Of a stretch of DNA of 64,000 bases, positions 47,181-55,053 are shown one piece after another. Under the pieces are notes generated by a model, which was given only the letters and a program-made list of their open reading frames with translations, was not told the origin of the DNA and made no database searches. The translations under genes were made by a program, and so were the position numbers. Every line of letters begins with the position of its first letter. The first letter of the stretch is position 1. The stretch is from Trabulsiella guamensis ATCC 49490 (lineage in GTDB: Bacteria > Pseudomonadota > Gammaproteobacteria > Enterobacterales > Enterobacteriaceae). Location of the stretch: positions 84,408 through 148,407 of the forward strand of contig NZ_JMTB01000085.1 of NCBI RefSeq assembly GCF_000734965.1, read 5' to 3'.

Positions 47181-48089
47181 ATGGCAAACTGGACGCAGAA
47201 ACTGAAACTCCATCACCTGCAAATGCTGGTGGCACTGGGCGAACAGGGCAATTTGACCCACGTCGCCAGAATGATGAATATCACCCAGCCAGCATTGTCT
47301 AAATGGCTGTCACAGCTCGAAGATGAGATTGGGCTCACACTCTTTGAACGGCACAGCAAAGGCTTGCGTCCCTCCGAAGGTGGAAAATTGTTGCTGCAAC
47401 ATGCTCAGCGGTTAATCAACGATATGGAGCGATCGCAGTACGAAATGGCGCGCTTTAAAGCGGGTGGACTGGTTGGCAGCCTGAAAATTGGTTGTTCACC
47501 GGTGGCGACCGACTGCGTCTCGCAGGCAATTCTCAATTTGCTCAATGAGATGCCGATGCTGCATCTGAATATCGAAGAAAAAGTGATGACCCCGCTGCTG
47601 CATGATCTGCTGGCCGGGTCAGTCGATGTCGTGGTTGGCCGTGTTGGTGGCCGGGCGCTGCAACTGCCATTGAACTATCAGGTGCTGTACACCGAACCTG
47701 TATGCTTCGTCGCGCGCCCTCACCACCCGTTAGCCGGACATGCCACGCTGACCTGGAATGATCTCGCCGACTGGCGCTGGATTGTCTGGCCGACAGGAAC
47801 TCCAATTCGTATCAGCATTGATAACGCACTGGTTGACAACGGCGTTATGCTGCCGGAGAACACCATCGAATCCGCGTCGATGAACGTCAGCACCAATCTG
47901 CTGCAAAGCAGCGACATGATCTCTATTCTTTCTTTACGTCTGGCGCAACGCTACGCCAGCCAGGGACAGCTGGTGATCTTAAACCTGCCGAAAATAGAGC
48001 AGAAAGGAAGTGTCGGCGTTTTCTGGCGTAATAATGAAACACCTTCCGCGGCGCTAAACCGCTTTTTGTATTTTCTGACACAGGTTTAG
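47181..48089 (+). CDS. mhbR: LysR family activator MhbR
   Basis: 302 residues. N-terminal winged helix KLHHLQMLVALGEQGNLTHV with NITQPALSKWLSQLEDEIGL and a periplasmic-binding-like effector domain with LARPHHPLA-type loop (VARPHHPLAGHATL). It diverges from the mhbT operon, as mhbR does in Klebsiella, where it activates mhb transcription with gentisate. Confidence 0.88.
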   Translation: MANWTQKLKLHHLQMLVALGEQGNLTHVARMMNITQPALSKWLSQLEDEIGLTLFERHSKGLRPSEGGKLLLQHAQRLINDMERSQYEMARFKAGGLVGSLKIGCSPVATDCVSQAILNLLNEMPMLHLNIEEKVMTPLLHDLLAGSVDVVVGRVGGRALQLPLNYQVLYTEPVCFVARPHHPLAGHATLTWNDLADWRWIVWPTGTPIRISIDNALVDNGVMLPENTIESASMNVSTNLLQSSDMISILSLRLAQRYASQGQLVILNLPKIEQKGSVGVFWRNNETPSAALNRFLYFLTQV

Positions 48090-48101
48090 CGCGCGAAATT
48101 G

Positions 48102-48641
48102 TTAGTAGGTACGGAAATAGTGTTGAATCAGCTCAGGATTTTTTGTCTGCGTCAACGCAGTCATCAGCAATATCCGGGCTTTAGCAGGATTTAATGAATC
48201 CGCGACCAGGCCAGGCAGGCCTTTATCGACGGGTACAACACCATTCCCTGTGCGGGATGAACGTATCACTATAATTCCGGCTTCCTCTGCTTTCCTGATC
48301 CCTGCCTCGCTTCTGACAGAAACAGAACCCGCCCCGGTTCCGGCATAAATGATTCCGTCAGCATGATGTGAAATTGCTGCATCATACATATACTCCGGAT
48401 CGTCCTGATAACCATAAATAATCACGACTTCTGATAACTTTCGCAGGTTTCGCACATCAAATACTGAACGCAGGTTATGCACCTTTTCCACTAGCGTCTC
48501 AAATTGCGGTGCACCGTTTACAATAACGCCAAGATACCCTTGCTCAGTCGCTTTGAATGGATCCAACGTGGTCGCGTTAGTTTTAGTGACAAATCTTGCC
48601 GAACCAATGCGATCATTTAATACCACTATCAACACGTGCAA
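48102..48641 (-). pseudogene. ansB: C-terminal fragment of L-asparaginase II (AnsB-like)
   Basis: 179 codons open from about 48641, reading [20 protein letters not shown] then [12 protein letters not shown] and [14 protein letters not shown]. This is the second half of a type II asparaginase. The N-terminal half, with the signal peptide and both catalytic threonine regions, is missing; a transposase remnant begins within about 20 bp of the break. The first ATG is accidental and has no ribosome site. The fragment should be inactive. Confidence 0.85.
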
Positions 48642-48659
48642 TATTTTTTATCTCTGGTG

Positions 48660-49070
48660 TAAATAGACCCGTTTTAGTTCCATGAATTTTTTGAGATCCC
48701 CGCCAAATGATGGTGTTGTCGATATTCCTCCGGCGTCATATTGTTCAGTCATTCATGCGAGCGTTCACAGTTATATTCTGACAACCATTTTTCCGTGATT
48801 TCCCGCACTTCATTCAGCGTTCTGAACAGATAAAAATCGAGTATTTCTGTACGGTATGTCCGGTTAAAGCGCTCAATGAAAGCGTTCTGCGTCGGCTTAC
48901 CCGGCTGGATAAACTCCAGTTTTACTGTATGTTCCTCTGCCCATTCAGCCAGTGCCAGGGAGATAAATTCCGGGCCGTTATCCATACGAAGCATGACCGA
49001 ATAGCCACGGTTTGCCGCGATCCTGTCGAGTACACGGACCACTCGCTGAGCTGGCAGATTGATTATGCCG
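48660..49070 (-). mobile_element. IS3-family insertion sequence remnant (3' part of orfB transposase)
   Basis: The minus strand from about 49070 encodes the end of an rve integrase core: LPAQRVVRVLDRIAANRGYS, LRMDNGPEFISLALAEWAEE (catalytic Asp), AFIERFNRTYRTEILDFYLF (catalytic Glu) and YNCERSHE. An in-frame TGA then interrupts the reading frame where related transposases have Ser. Beyond it the frame continues LNNMTPEEYRQHHHLAGISK to a TAA near 48681. The 5' half, orfA and the left inverted repeat are absent. It is a dead fragment, its right end abutting the asparaginase pseudogene. Confidence 0.85.
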
Positions 49071-49097
49071 GAGGATCTCTAAATGTGAATGGCACGA

Positions 49098-49265
49098 TTA
49101 TGCGGGATACTTACAAGTACACACATACGCGAACAAGTTCGCGATACGTACATCCCCGAAGCCCAAGCTCTGCGCAAATGAGATACAACGTTTCAGTGTG
49201 GGGTCGTCAAGCTCCGCGTCCGCATACGATGGATTCAAACCAATGAAAAGAGCATAAGGCTTTGT
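49098..49265 (-). pseudogene. DUF1643 domain protein fragment
   Basis: Between stop codons the minus strand reads ALFIGLNPSYADAELDDPTL then KRCISFAQSLGFGDVRIANL and FAYVCTCKYPA. The LNPS-x-AD and DDPT-x-RC pattern is that of DUF1643. The start lacks a codon (an in-frame TGA lies right upstream) and the C-terminus is cut. It is a relic between the IS remnant and a further degraded stretch at 49280-49425. Confidence 0.65.
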
Positions 49266-49280
49266 TCACATCCATGATTA

Positions 49281-49421
49281 ACCCACCTCACTACGTTTAT
49301 CGTCCCGCATCGAGTCAATGAAGTCTCGTTGTTTCTGCGTCAACTCCAGCTTTTCTAACAAGTTATCTAGTTCCGTTTCGGCTGATTATTGCTTATGCAG
49401 ACGCTCATTATCAACCATGCA
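49281..49421 (-). pseudogene. Short interrupted coding remnant
   Basis: From an ATG near 49421 the minus strand reads MVDNERLHKQ, an in-frame TAA, then SAETELDNLLEKLELTQKQR and DFIDSMRDDKRSEVG before a TAA. The helical, charged segment looks like real protein, interrupted by one nonsense codon. Family not recognised. Confidence 0.4.
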
Positions 49422-49490
49422 GCACCCTACAGGATTAGGATTAATCTCAGGCTATTAATCATACCGGGTTGGTTCAACCAGCAGAGCGGA

Positions 49491-49916
49491 TCAGTTATTC
49501 AGTTCTTTAGTTAGTTCTGCTTCACCAGTAGTAGCATCAAAGCGCAGATAAAAGAGATCACTATTTATCTGCTCAGGCTTCGTCCATATCTCCGCCGCCT
49601 TCGAACCGCCTTTCTGTTTGGTATAACCCAGCTTAGTCAAATAAGCCCTCAACGCCCCGACGTCAGAAACACCCCTAAAAATGATCGTGTTTGACGGGGC
49701 GTATCCATCTCCGGGGTGCGATTCAAAGTAATAATCGTTCGATATACGCGGAGCCTTTTCAATGTCTTTATCAGTCAGGGAATGATAATTGAAAAAGTCC
49801 TTTTCAGTGTATGTGGTCGCTTCATTGATACCAGATGCAACAAAATAGACAAATAGCCAGCAGAGGATAACAATCGTAATTAATACCAGGATGCTCCATT
49901 TAAAGAATTTACGCAT
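49491..49916 (-). CDS. Unknown single-pass membrane protein, partner of the upstream gene
   Basis: 141 residues with one N-terminal membrane helix (WSILVLITIVILCWLFVYFV, residues 7-26) and a periplasmic domain of about 110 residues (FESHPGDGYAPSNTIIFRGV, DLFYLRFDATTGEAELTKEL). Its ATG overlaps the stop of the upstream gene (TAATG), so the two are translationally coupled. Lower G+C than the mhb genes. I do not recognise a family. An effector/immunity or envelope pair is possible but not shown. Confidence 0.65.
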   Translation of the reverse strand: MRKFFKWSILVLITIVILCWLFVYFVASGINEATTYTEKDFFNYHSLTDKDIEKAPRISNDYYFESHPGDGYAPSNTIIFRGVSDVGALRAYLTKLGYTKQKGGSKAAEIWTKPEQINSDLFYLRFDATTGEAELTKELNN

Positions 49917-50617
49917 TATCTCTTCATCCCTGTATACCCAAATGACGTTCCATTGTCTGTAATAGCTTTGACAATTCCAGAGGTGAAATCATTCCATGGC
50001 CGCAGCCAAGTCATAAAGTGGGGGAGGATAGATGTATATGGTCGGTGCATTACGCATGGGTCGTCAGGATCAGGGAATAAAATAGGATAGAATCCTCTGT
50101 TTTTGTACGAACCAACAGCCCCGTAATAATCCCATCGACGAGTAGCCGCAGTATAACTCACGGGTCTAAGATGGCTTCCATAACGTCCCGGTACGATAGC
50201 ACGATAGAAACCGAACAAATCCGATACTAAATCCTCTCCACTGAAGCCACTATCAGTATACCAAGAGAACGAACTTAGGCTTTGTAATCCTTCAAAGCGA
50301 AAAGCGGTATTAATCATCATCGCCAGCATGATTCTGTTAATATCTTCGATACTCCGGCCACGCTTAATCTCCCAACGGGAGAACTTGCCTACACCAAATT
50401 GCGAATTGAATTTCACAAAGTGCATATCCTGTCGGTACATCACCATATAGTAAGGTTGGCCGCTACGCTCCCCCGCGATGAACTGTTTTTTAAGCTCCAC
50501 GATATCACTACCCCGAGCATGCCCCATGTCAATCCAGCCAAGCACCTCAGTATAAACAATACCACTGCGCAAAACGTCGAACTGCGCCCCATCCTTTATT
50601 TCCGCTCTGGTGCTCAT
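49916..50617 (-). CDS. Unknown 233-residue cytoplasmic protein
   Basis: Starts MSTRAEIKDGAQFDVLRSGI and contains LGWIDMGHARGSDIVELKKQ and FNSQFGVGKFSRWEIKRGRS, with conserved-looking His/Arg and aromatic residues (PGRYGSHLRPVSYTAATRRW). GGAGATGGAAGGATGAGC-type sequence at the start provides a ribosome site. No signal peptide or membrane helix. The DMGHARGSD segment suggests an active or metal site, but the family is not recognised. First gene of a two-gene operon on the minus strand just left of the island boundary. Confidence 0.65.
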   Translation of the reverse strand: MSTRAEIKDGAQFDVLRSGIVYTEVLGWIDMGHARGSDIVELKKQFIAGERSGQPYYMVMYRQDMHFVKFNSQFGVGKFSRWEIKRGRSIEDINRIMLAMMINTAFRFEGLQSLSSFSWYTDSGFSGEDLVSDLFGFYRAIVPGRYGSHLRPVSYTAATRRWDYYGAVGSYKNRGFYPILFPDPDDPCVMHRPYTSILPHFMTWLRPWNDFTSGIVKAITDNGTSFGYTGMKR

Positions 50618-51072
50618 CCTTCCATCTCCTTGATAGATTTATGTTGCCAATGCTATAGCCTATTTTTAAGCCAGTCCAGACGTCAGGCAATAGCAAGCCA
50701 TAAGCCCGATTGGTGATACAACACCAAGCGGAGCGCAGCGATTTCATCAGGGTTATGTCATTACAGCGGGGCTTATCAGGGCGCTCGTGTATCCTCAGAG
50801 GGAACCGTGAGCCAGACGGAGACAGAAACTGCATATCGTGTGCAGGTACGAATCACCATAAACCTGTTTATTCCCTGCGGCGTCTCCCGACGCGTGGCAT
50901 TAGGGAACACCGGGCTAAAATGCGCCTCGCTGTAAGTTTCAAGGAATCATGCCGGGTGCGCGGCTTTCTGTTCATGTTGAACTATCGCGGCAACTATCAG
51001 GGTAAATAGCGGTACTTTGGTCACATCACCTTAGAGCCAGCGCATTGAGTTATAAGGATTTTAAAGGTCATG
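50618..51072. other. Noncoding stretch left of the tRNA-derived att site
   Basis: No accepted gene. Short ORFs on both strands lack ribosome sites and family resemblance. The region probably holds the promoter of the two-gene operon at its left end and chromosomal sequence downstream of the tRNA locus at its right end. Confidence 0.4.
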
Positions 51073-51095
51073 GAGCGGGCGAAGGGAATCGAATG
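51073..51095 (-). repeat. Candidate att site: 3' end of tRNA-Gly(CCC) (glyU-like)
   Basis: On the minus strand the 23 bases TTCGATTCCCTTCGCCCGC then TCCA equal the T-arm/acceptor 3' end plus CCA of E. coli glyU as I remember it. The rest of the tRNA is absent (sequence to the right is unrelated), which is what an attR-like duplicated 3' end left by a tRNA-targeting integrase looks like. The full tRNA should lie beyond the right end of the island, also on the minus strand. Confidence 0.65.
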
Positions 51096-51244
51096 AACAC
51101 CTTAACTAATTGTAAATAAACAATTATATAAATAGCGATTCAGAATCTATACATATTTATATACAACAATACGTTCGCTTTGTTTTTTCCAGAACAACAT
51201 ATTAGTTTGGATGATAAACGGGGAATCAAACTACAATCATTGTA

Positions 51245-52075
51245 TCACGATAACATCCCCGGATAGTGTCGGGCGATGATGTCGTTCAGTTGCTCCACCA
51301 GATCGGGGCGTTTCAACGTGATATGCGCCGAACCTTTCTGAAAATACTTGATCGTAAAATAATCATCTTCATAAACTACTGCTTTCATCTTCTGTCTGCT
51401 GATGTGCTCGTCAAGACGGCGGGCAATGTCAGCACGGTTATCAGGGATGGGCTTGCCATCCAGCAAATGCAACATTCTCTCCAGGTCGGTCAGTCGGTCA
51501 CGCTGCCAGCTATAGCTGAGGCAGAATCCCCACTGGTCATATTTCACCAGACCGTTGACGATAATCTTCGAACCAAATTTACAGGGGCTGTTGGTTTTAT
51601 AACTCCAGCTTAAACCTTTAAAGACGTTGATCACCCCACGCTCAAACACCTCACCTTTGCTCTGATGCAGTTGCTCAAACGTGCTGAGAATATTGGCTTC
51701 AGAGATCGCTGGGATATCGTCTTTTTCCAGGCTGTTGTACCACTCGTCACGGGCCGCCGCATCCATGAGTGACAGCATCCCCGACTTCTTCATCAGGTCA
51801 CGCCAGATACCGCGATCAATATTACGGGTGATCGCCTTCATCGCGGTTTCGGGTTTCTCCATCAGCCAGCAGTCGTAACGGTATTGCCGCACACCCCATT
51901 CATTCGCTTTGCCCCCGCCAATACTGTCGGTGAGTGCAGAAATATCATTAAGTTGATGGATAAGGATTTCTGTCAGGCTCAACGCTGCATTACGTCCGGT
52001 AACAATGCGCTCAATGCTGGTGGAGCAAATCACATCAGTGTGATCGGTTAATACCCCGGATTCACTTGTGCTCAT
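51245..52075 (-). CDS. DUF4942 domain protein of the CP4-like island
   Basis: 276 residues if started at ATG 52075 (GGAG nine bases upstream); an ATG five codons earlier is an alternative. The sequence includes RNIDRGIWRDLMKKSGMLSL, GEVFERGVINVFKGLSWSYK and GSKIIVNGLVKYDQWGF, typical of DUF4942, usually found at the end of CbtA/CbeA clusters in CP4-type islands. A methyltransferase-like or DNA-associated role has been proposed for relatives, but none is shown here. A perfect terminator hairpin sits directly upstream in the same orientation. Confidence 0.82.
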   Translation of the reverse strand: MSTSESGVLTDHTDVICSTSIERIVTGRNAALSLTEILIHQLNDISALTDSIGGGKANEWGVRQYRYDCWLMEKPETAMKAITRNIDRGIWRDLMKKSGMLSLMDAAARDEWYNSLEKDDIPAISEANILSTFEQLHQSKGEVFERGVINVFKGLSWSYKTNSPCKFGSKIIVNGLVKYDQWGFCLSYSWQRDRLTDLERMLHLLDGKPIPDNRADIARRLDEHISRQKMKAVVYEDDYFTIKYFQKGSAHITLKRPDLVEQLNDIIARHYPGMLS

Positions 52076-52090
52076 ATTCAGGGACTCCAT

Positions 52091-52120
52091 AAATAAAAAG
52101 ACCCGCAATGAATGCGGGTC
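52091..52120 (-). terminator. Intrinsic terminator directly upstream of the DUF4942 gene
   Basis: GACCCGC/GCGGGTC arms (52100-52106, 52114-52120) with loop AATGAAT; on the minus strand TTTTTATTT follows and ends one base before the ATG at 52090. It would end cbtA-side transcription before DUF4942, or act as an attenuator for it. Confidence 0.85.
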
Positions 52121-52287
52121 GGGTGTTGTGGGCCCATCAGGACCACGGATGGTGTGTGAGACAGGGATGAAAAAGATGATCGATAAATTCGATCGATTTT
52201 AGAAAATTGATCTGCAAAATGAATTGTACGGCCTGATTATCCCTGTGCTAAATTCCCGAAAACGAATTTAACGTGTTGTTTATTAAT

Positions 52288-52665
52288 TTATTTCTGCTTT
52301 CTGGTGGACGGGTTTCTTCTGTCCTGCGAACCTGGCAGCGGAATGTGACGGCAGGTGATGGAATGAAAAGATGCGTCAGGTGTAATAAGAAAAGAGGCGT
52401 TCTGGCGCGGGTTTTCGGGCTTGATAGCGATTACTGCGATGATTGTCTGATGGTGGTTAACCAGGAAATCAGAGAAAAGCGTGTGGTATCCGTCCCGGCA
52501 CGAAATCTTCCCCGGTTCATCTGCGATCCGCAGCGTACAGCCATTCAGGTTTACTGCGGCGATCAGTTCAGATAATTCAATACCATCAATATCAACGACG
52601 ATCCGGCCCATGTTGAGGGCCAGAACGTTGATGGCGTCGGCTTCCACGTTAACGGACAGCTTCAC
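52288..52665 (-). CDS. DUF5983-like protein downstream of cbtA
   Basis: 125 residues. The first half, [20 protein letters not shown] then [20 protein letters not shown], resembles the small protein encoded after CbtA in CP4-type islands (DUF5983 type). The second half ([20 protein letters not shown] onward, ending PSTRKQK) looks unlike a folded domain and overlaps an antisense ORF with a good ribosome site. The gene may be 3' truncated or fused. Its start overlaps the cbtA stop by 4 bp. Confidence 0.6.
   Translation of the reverse strand: MKLSVNVEADAINVLALNMGRIVVDIDGIELSELIAAVNLNGCTLRIADEPGKISCRDGYHTLFSDFLVNHHQTIIAVIAIKPENPRQNASFLITPDASFHSITCRHIPLPGSQDRRNPSTRKQK
52363..52575 (+). CDS. Possible antisense zinc-ribbon protein (C-x2-C ... 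C-x2-C)
   Basis: 70 residues beginning [20 protein letters not shown] then [20 protein letters not shown]. Two C-x2-C pairs 19 residues apart look like a treble-clef or ribbon zinc site. GCAGGTGATGGA in front is a good ribosome site and the upstream 200 bp are A+T-rich and could hold a promoter. It lies opposite the 3' half of the DUF5983-like gene; both overlapping tails look non-native. Confidence 0.45.
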   Translation: MKRCVRCNKKRGVLARVFGLDSDYCDDCLMVVNQEIREKRVVSVPARNLPRFICDPQRTAIQVYCGDQFR

Positions 52666-53039
52666 TGGACCTCCCCGCTGTATTTGCCGCCAGTGATATC
52701 GGTAACAGCTTTGTAGCCGCTGCGGGTCAGCAGCCCGGTTGCCTTACGGGCACGAAGAATATCGATGCTGCTGATAAGCGGTGACTGCTCCTGCGCGCTG
52801 AAACCGCGACGATCGGTGCGCACCAGGTCGTATTTCTCCACGATAAAATTTACGGCGTCGCACAGTGAGATCCCGGCGTTGATATGCTCCTGGATCACAC
52901 CGTCGTTGCCAAACGGCGTGTCGTTGAGCGTCAGGCCATAGTGTCTGTCCAGCAGGTATGTGAGCAGGGTCTGCCAGACGGTTACAGGCGACGGGCAGGA
53001 CTGCGCCACCCGTTTTCGGGATACAGGTAAAATGCTCAT
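52662..53039 (-). CDS. cbtA: CbtA/YeeV-type cytoskeleton-targeting toxin
   Basis: 125 residues, same length as E. coli CbtA (124) and alike over the whole chain: [60 protein letters not shown] and [20 protein letters not shown]. CbtA binds FtsZ and MreB and blocks their polymerisation. The partner CbeA-like antitoxin is encoded upstream on the same strand, separated by a 76-residue ORF. Confidence 0.92.
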   Translation of the reverse strand: MSILPVSRKRVAQSCPSPVTVWQTLLTYLLDRHYGLTLNDTPFGNDGVIQEHINAGISLCDAVNFIVEKYDLVRTDRRGFSAQEQSPLISSIDILRARKATGLLTRSGYKAVTDITGGKYSGEVQ

Positions 53040-53100
53040 TCAGGTTATCTCTGTTAAATAAATGAAAGGAATGAAGGGTGGAAGGATTTAACGCGGTACG

Positions 53101-53331
53101 TTACTGCCGGATAGCTTCCAGTGCGGCTTCCAGTGTGAACCAGTTAATCCCCTGTTCTGCGTCGTGATGGCTGGCGGCATGGCGTAATGCCGCCCTGGCT
53201 TCTTCATCTGTGGCGGACGCATCCACATTGCGTACATCGTCTTCGTACCAGACCGAACACAGGACGAAGTCGTCGTGTTGATGCTGTTGCAGCAGTTCAA
53301 TGACTTCGCTGACTTTACAGGCGTGTGGCAT
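53101..53331 (-). CDS. Small acidic protein encoded between cbeA and cbtA
   Basis: 76 residues: MPHACKVSEVIELLQQHQHD, DFVLCSVWYEDDVRNVDASA, TDEEARAALRHAASHHDAEQ, then WFTLEAALEAIRQ. It starts 5 bp after the antitoxin stop with GGAG 10 bases before the ATG, so it is in the operon. Very acidic, helical, no cysteine motif. Family not recognised. In E. coli K-12 the antitoxin and toxin genes are adjacent, so this is an insertion. Confidence 0.7.
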   Translation of the reverse strand: MPHACKVSEVIELLQQHQHDDFVLCSVWYEDDVRNVDASATDEEARAALRHAASHHDAEQGINWFTLEAALEAIRQ

Positions 53332-53336
53332 GGCGA

Positions 53337-53705
53337 TTAGTCTCCGGGTTGTGCTTCAGGTGGGGTCGGGTAAATCGCTGTATAGATGTACCCGTGCGAG
53401 CCGAGGGAGTCGGCTTCACAGGTCAACCCTTTTGCGAAAAGCATAACGCTGTGCGAGTGGCGGGGATTAAGTTCACCGGTGGAGAGCATCAGTTCCATCT
53501 GCTTCATCAGCAGCGGAAATGCCTGGTCAAGATGACGTAAATCCGCCTCGCTGAACTGACCGGTGATGCTGGCGCGGTCAGCGAGATAGTGCAGTCGGTT
53601 GCCCTCCTGCACCAGACGAGCGCCAAAACAGGGCGTGATATTGCACTGAAGACCCCACCACGGTTCGGCAATATCATGGTTTACTGGTGGAGTGTTATTC
53701 GACAA
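53337..53705 (-). CDS. cbeA: CbeA/YeeU-type antitoxin
   Basis: 122 residues matching CbeA: EPWWGLQCNITPCFGARLVQ, EGNRLHYLADRASITGQFSE, QMELMLSTGELNPRHSHSVM and TCEADSLGSHGYIYTAIYP. CbeA counteracts CbtA by stabilising FtsZ and MreB bundles rather than by binding the toxin (type IV). The start appears to be TTG at 53705, preceded by AAGGAGCACTTCAA. Confidence 0.92.
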   Translation of the reverse strand: MSNNTPPVNHDIAEPWWGLQCNITPCFGARLVQEGNRLHYLADRASITGQFSEADLRHLDQAFPLLMKQMELMLSTGELNPRHSHSVMLFAKGLTCEADSLGSHGYIYTAIYPTPPEAQPGD

Positions 53706-53728
53706 TTGAAGTGCTCCTTAATCATGAG

Positions 53729-53950
53729 TTAATTCAGGGTAACGCTGCGCAGGACGACATACGGACCGTTACGGTCCTGGCGTCGTTCAGCAAAGACGGC
53801 CAGCACACCGCTGATATCCGGTACTTCACGCCCGGCGTAGTGGCAGATGCTGCCGCTCCATTTGTACTTTCCGGTACAGAAGCGAAACAACCGGGACTGA
53901 GGATGCTGGCGGTAAATCGTCATCGCCTGGCGTTTGCTGATAATCTTCAT
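53729..53950 (-). CDS. yeeT: DUF987 protein (YeeT-like)
   Basis: 73 residues: MKIISKRQAMTIYRQHPQSR, LFRFCTGKYKWSGSICHYAG, REVPDISGVLAVFAERRQDR. It matches YeeT/DUF987, regularly located between radC-like and cbeA genes. Function unknown. AAGGGAAAACAGTGCA precedes the ATG, 15 bp after the RadC-like stop. Confidence 0.88.
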   Translation of the reverse strand: MKIISKRQAMTIYRQHPQSRLFRFCTGKYKWSGSICHYAGREVPDISGVLAVFAERRQDRNGPYVVLRSVTLN

Positions 53951-53964
53951 TGCACTGTTTTCCC

Positions 53965-54489
53965 TTAAAGCCAGCCGCGTTCGGCAAACGAGATGACATC
54001 CATCCCGCCAACGACCAGATGGTCCAGTAACCGGATATCAACGAGTTCAAGTGCCTGCTTTAGCCGTTCAGTCATCTGCCGGTCAGCATGGCTGGGTTCC
54101 GCAAGCCCTGACGGGTGATTATGTGCAAGTACGGCCGCCGCATTGTGCTTCAGGCCCGTCTTAACGATTTCACGCGGATGCACTGTGATAGTGTTGATGG
54201 TACCCAGAAACAGCGTGTCGTAAGCAATAAGCCGGTGCTGGTTGTCGAGCCACAGCACGGAGAATTCCTCACGTTGCTCCTGCGTCAGTTTCAGACGAAG
54301 CCAGTCGCGTACCGAACTGCTGGTGGTGAAGGCCGCTCCGGGTTCGCGTAACTGGCGTTCCAGAATGTTCAGCGCCCGCCGGATGGTACGCTGCGCATAC
54401 GGCGTCATGGCGGGGCGCGGGTGAGGATGTACTGAGAGAGGGAACATATCGGGTTGTAATGGTGCGGGGAATGTTGTCGTGTCCTGCAT
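53965..54489 (-). CDS. RadC/YeeS-like JAB-domain protein
   Basis: 174 residues. The JAMM-like metal motif HNHPSG-x-x-x-PSHAD ([20 protein letters not shown]) near residue 110 and [17 protein letters not shown] mark the UPF0758/RadC family. These island copies (YeeS, YfjY, YkfG) are shorter than chromosomal RadC and lack its N-terminal HhH region. Role unknown; probably DNA-related. Start at [11 protein letters not shown] (54489) overlaps the preceding antirestriction gene only outside; the longer frame has no ribosome site. Confidence 0.87.
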   Translation of the reverse strand: MQDTTTFPAPLQPDMFPLSVHPHPRPAMTPYAQRTIRRALNILERQLREPGAAFTTSSSVRDWLRLKLTQEQREEFSVLWLDNQHRLIAYDTLFLGTINTITVHPREIVKTGLKHNAAAVLAHNHPSGLAEPSHADRQMTERLKQALELVDIRLLDHLVVGGMDVISFAERGWL

Positions 54490-54502
54490 GGTCTGAAAGC
54501 GC

Positions 54503-54973
54503 CTAATCGATGATGTGCATGATGGTGTTACATTCCGCATGGCTGAGCGCGTAGTCCCGCAGACGGTAGTAATGTTCCGTCATGGCATCGGACTCAGTAC
54601 GACAGGCATGGTGGCTGTAAGTCATCAGACAGACCGCAATCCCGGCAGCTTCGGCGCTCATGGCCGCACGGTTGCCGTTCATGTCGTTAAACAGTGACCA
54701 TGTTTCATCGCCTTCAGCTTCCGGTGCCATAAACGCGCCACCGTTGCTCAGCGTGTAAAAGTTCCAGACGCCGCCGCTGTAGTCCGCACAGAGGCGGTCC
54801 AGCCAGGCGAAGATGTACGGCTCCAGGGTTATCCACTGTGGGATGCTGCCGAAGTGCTGCGGCCAGAAGCCGATGCGGTTCTCGTCGGTGACCTGTGTTG
54901 CGGCAATCTGATGCGGAGCCGCAACAGGAACGGTTTCTGCGGGGGTGAACAGTGGCAGAGTGTTGTCAGTCAT
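54503..54973 (-). CDS. ArdB/KlcA-family antirestriction protein
   Basis: 156 residues with the KlcA/ArdB core: [54 protein letters not shown] and [20 protein letters not shown]. Such proteins protect incoming DNA from type I restriction without mimicking DNA. GCCTGAGGAAAAACACAA precedes the ATG. Standard member of CP4-type islands (YfjX/YafX). Confidence 0.9.
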   Translation of the reverse strand: MTDNTLPLFTPAETVPVAAPHQIAATQVTDENRIGFWPQHFGSIPQWITLEPYIFAWLDRLCADYSGGVWNFYTLSNGGAFMAPEAEGDETWSLFNDMNGNRAAMSAEAAGIAVCLMTYSHHACRTESDAMTEHYYRLRDYALSHAECNTIMHIID

Positions 54974-55053
54974 TTGTGTTTTTCCTCAGGCATGAATACG
55001 TAGAATGGGAATAAATCCCCGGAGATGGATTCTGGTGATGGGGGCCGGGAGGG

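Noticed and set aside
51073..51095. A complete tRNA-Gly gene
   Set aside because: Only the 3' end is present; the anticodon and D-arm regions are absent to the right of it.
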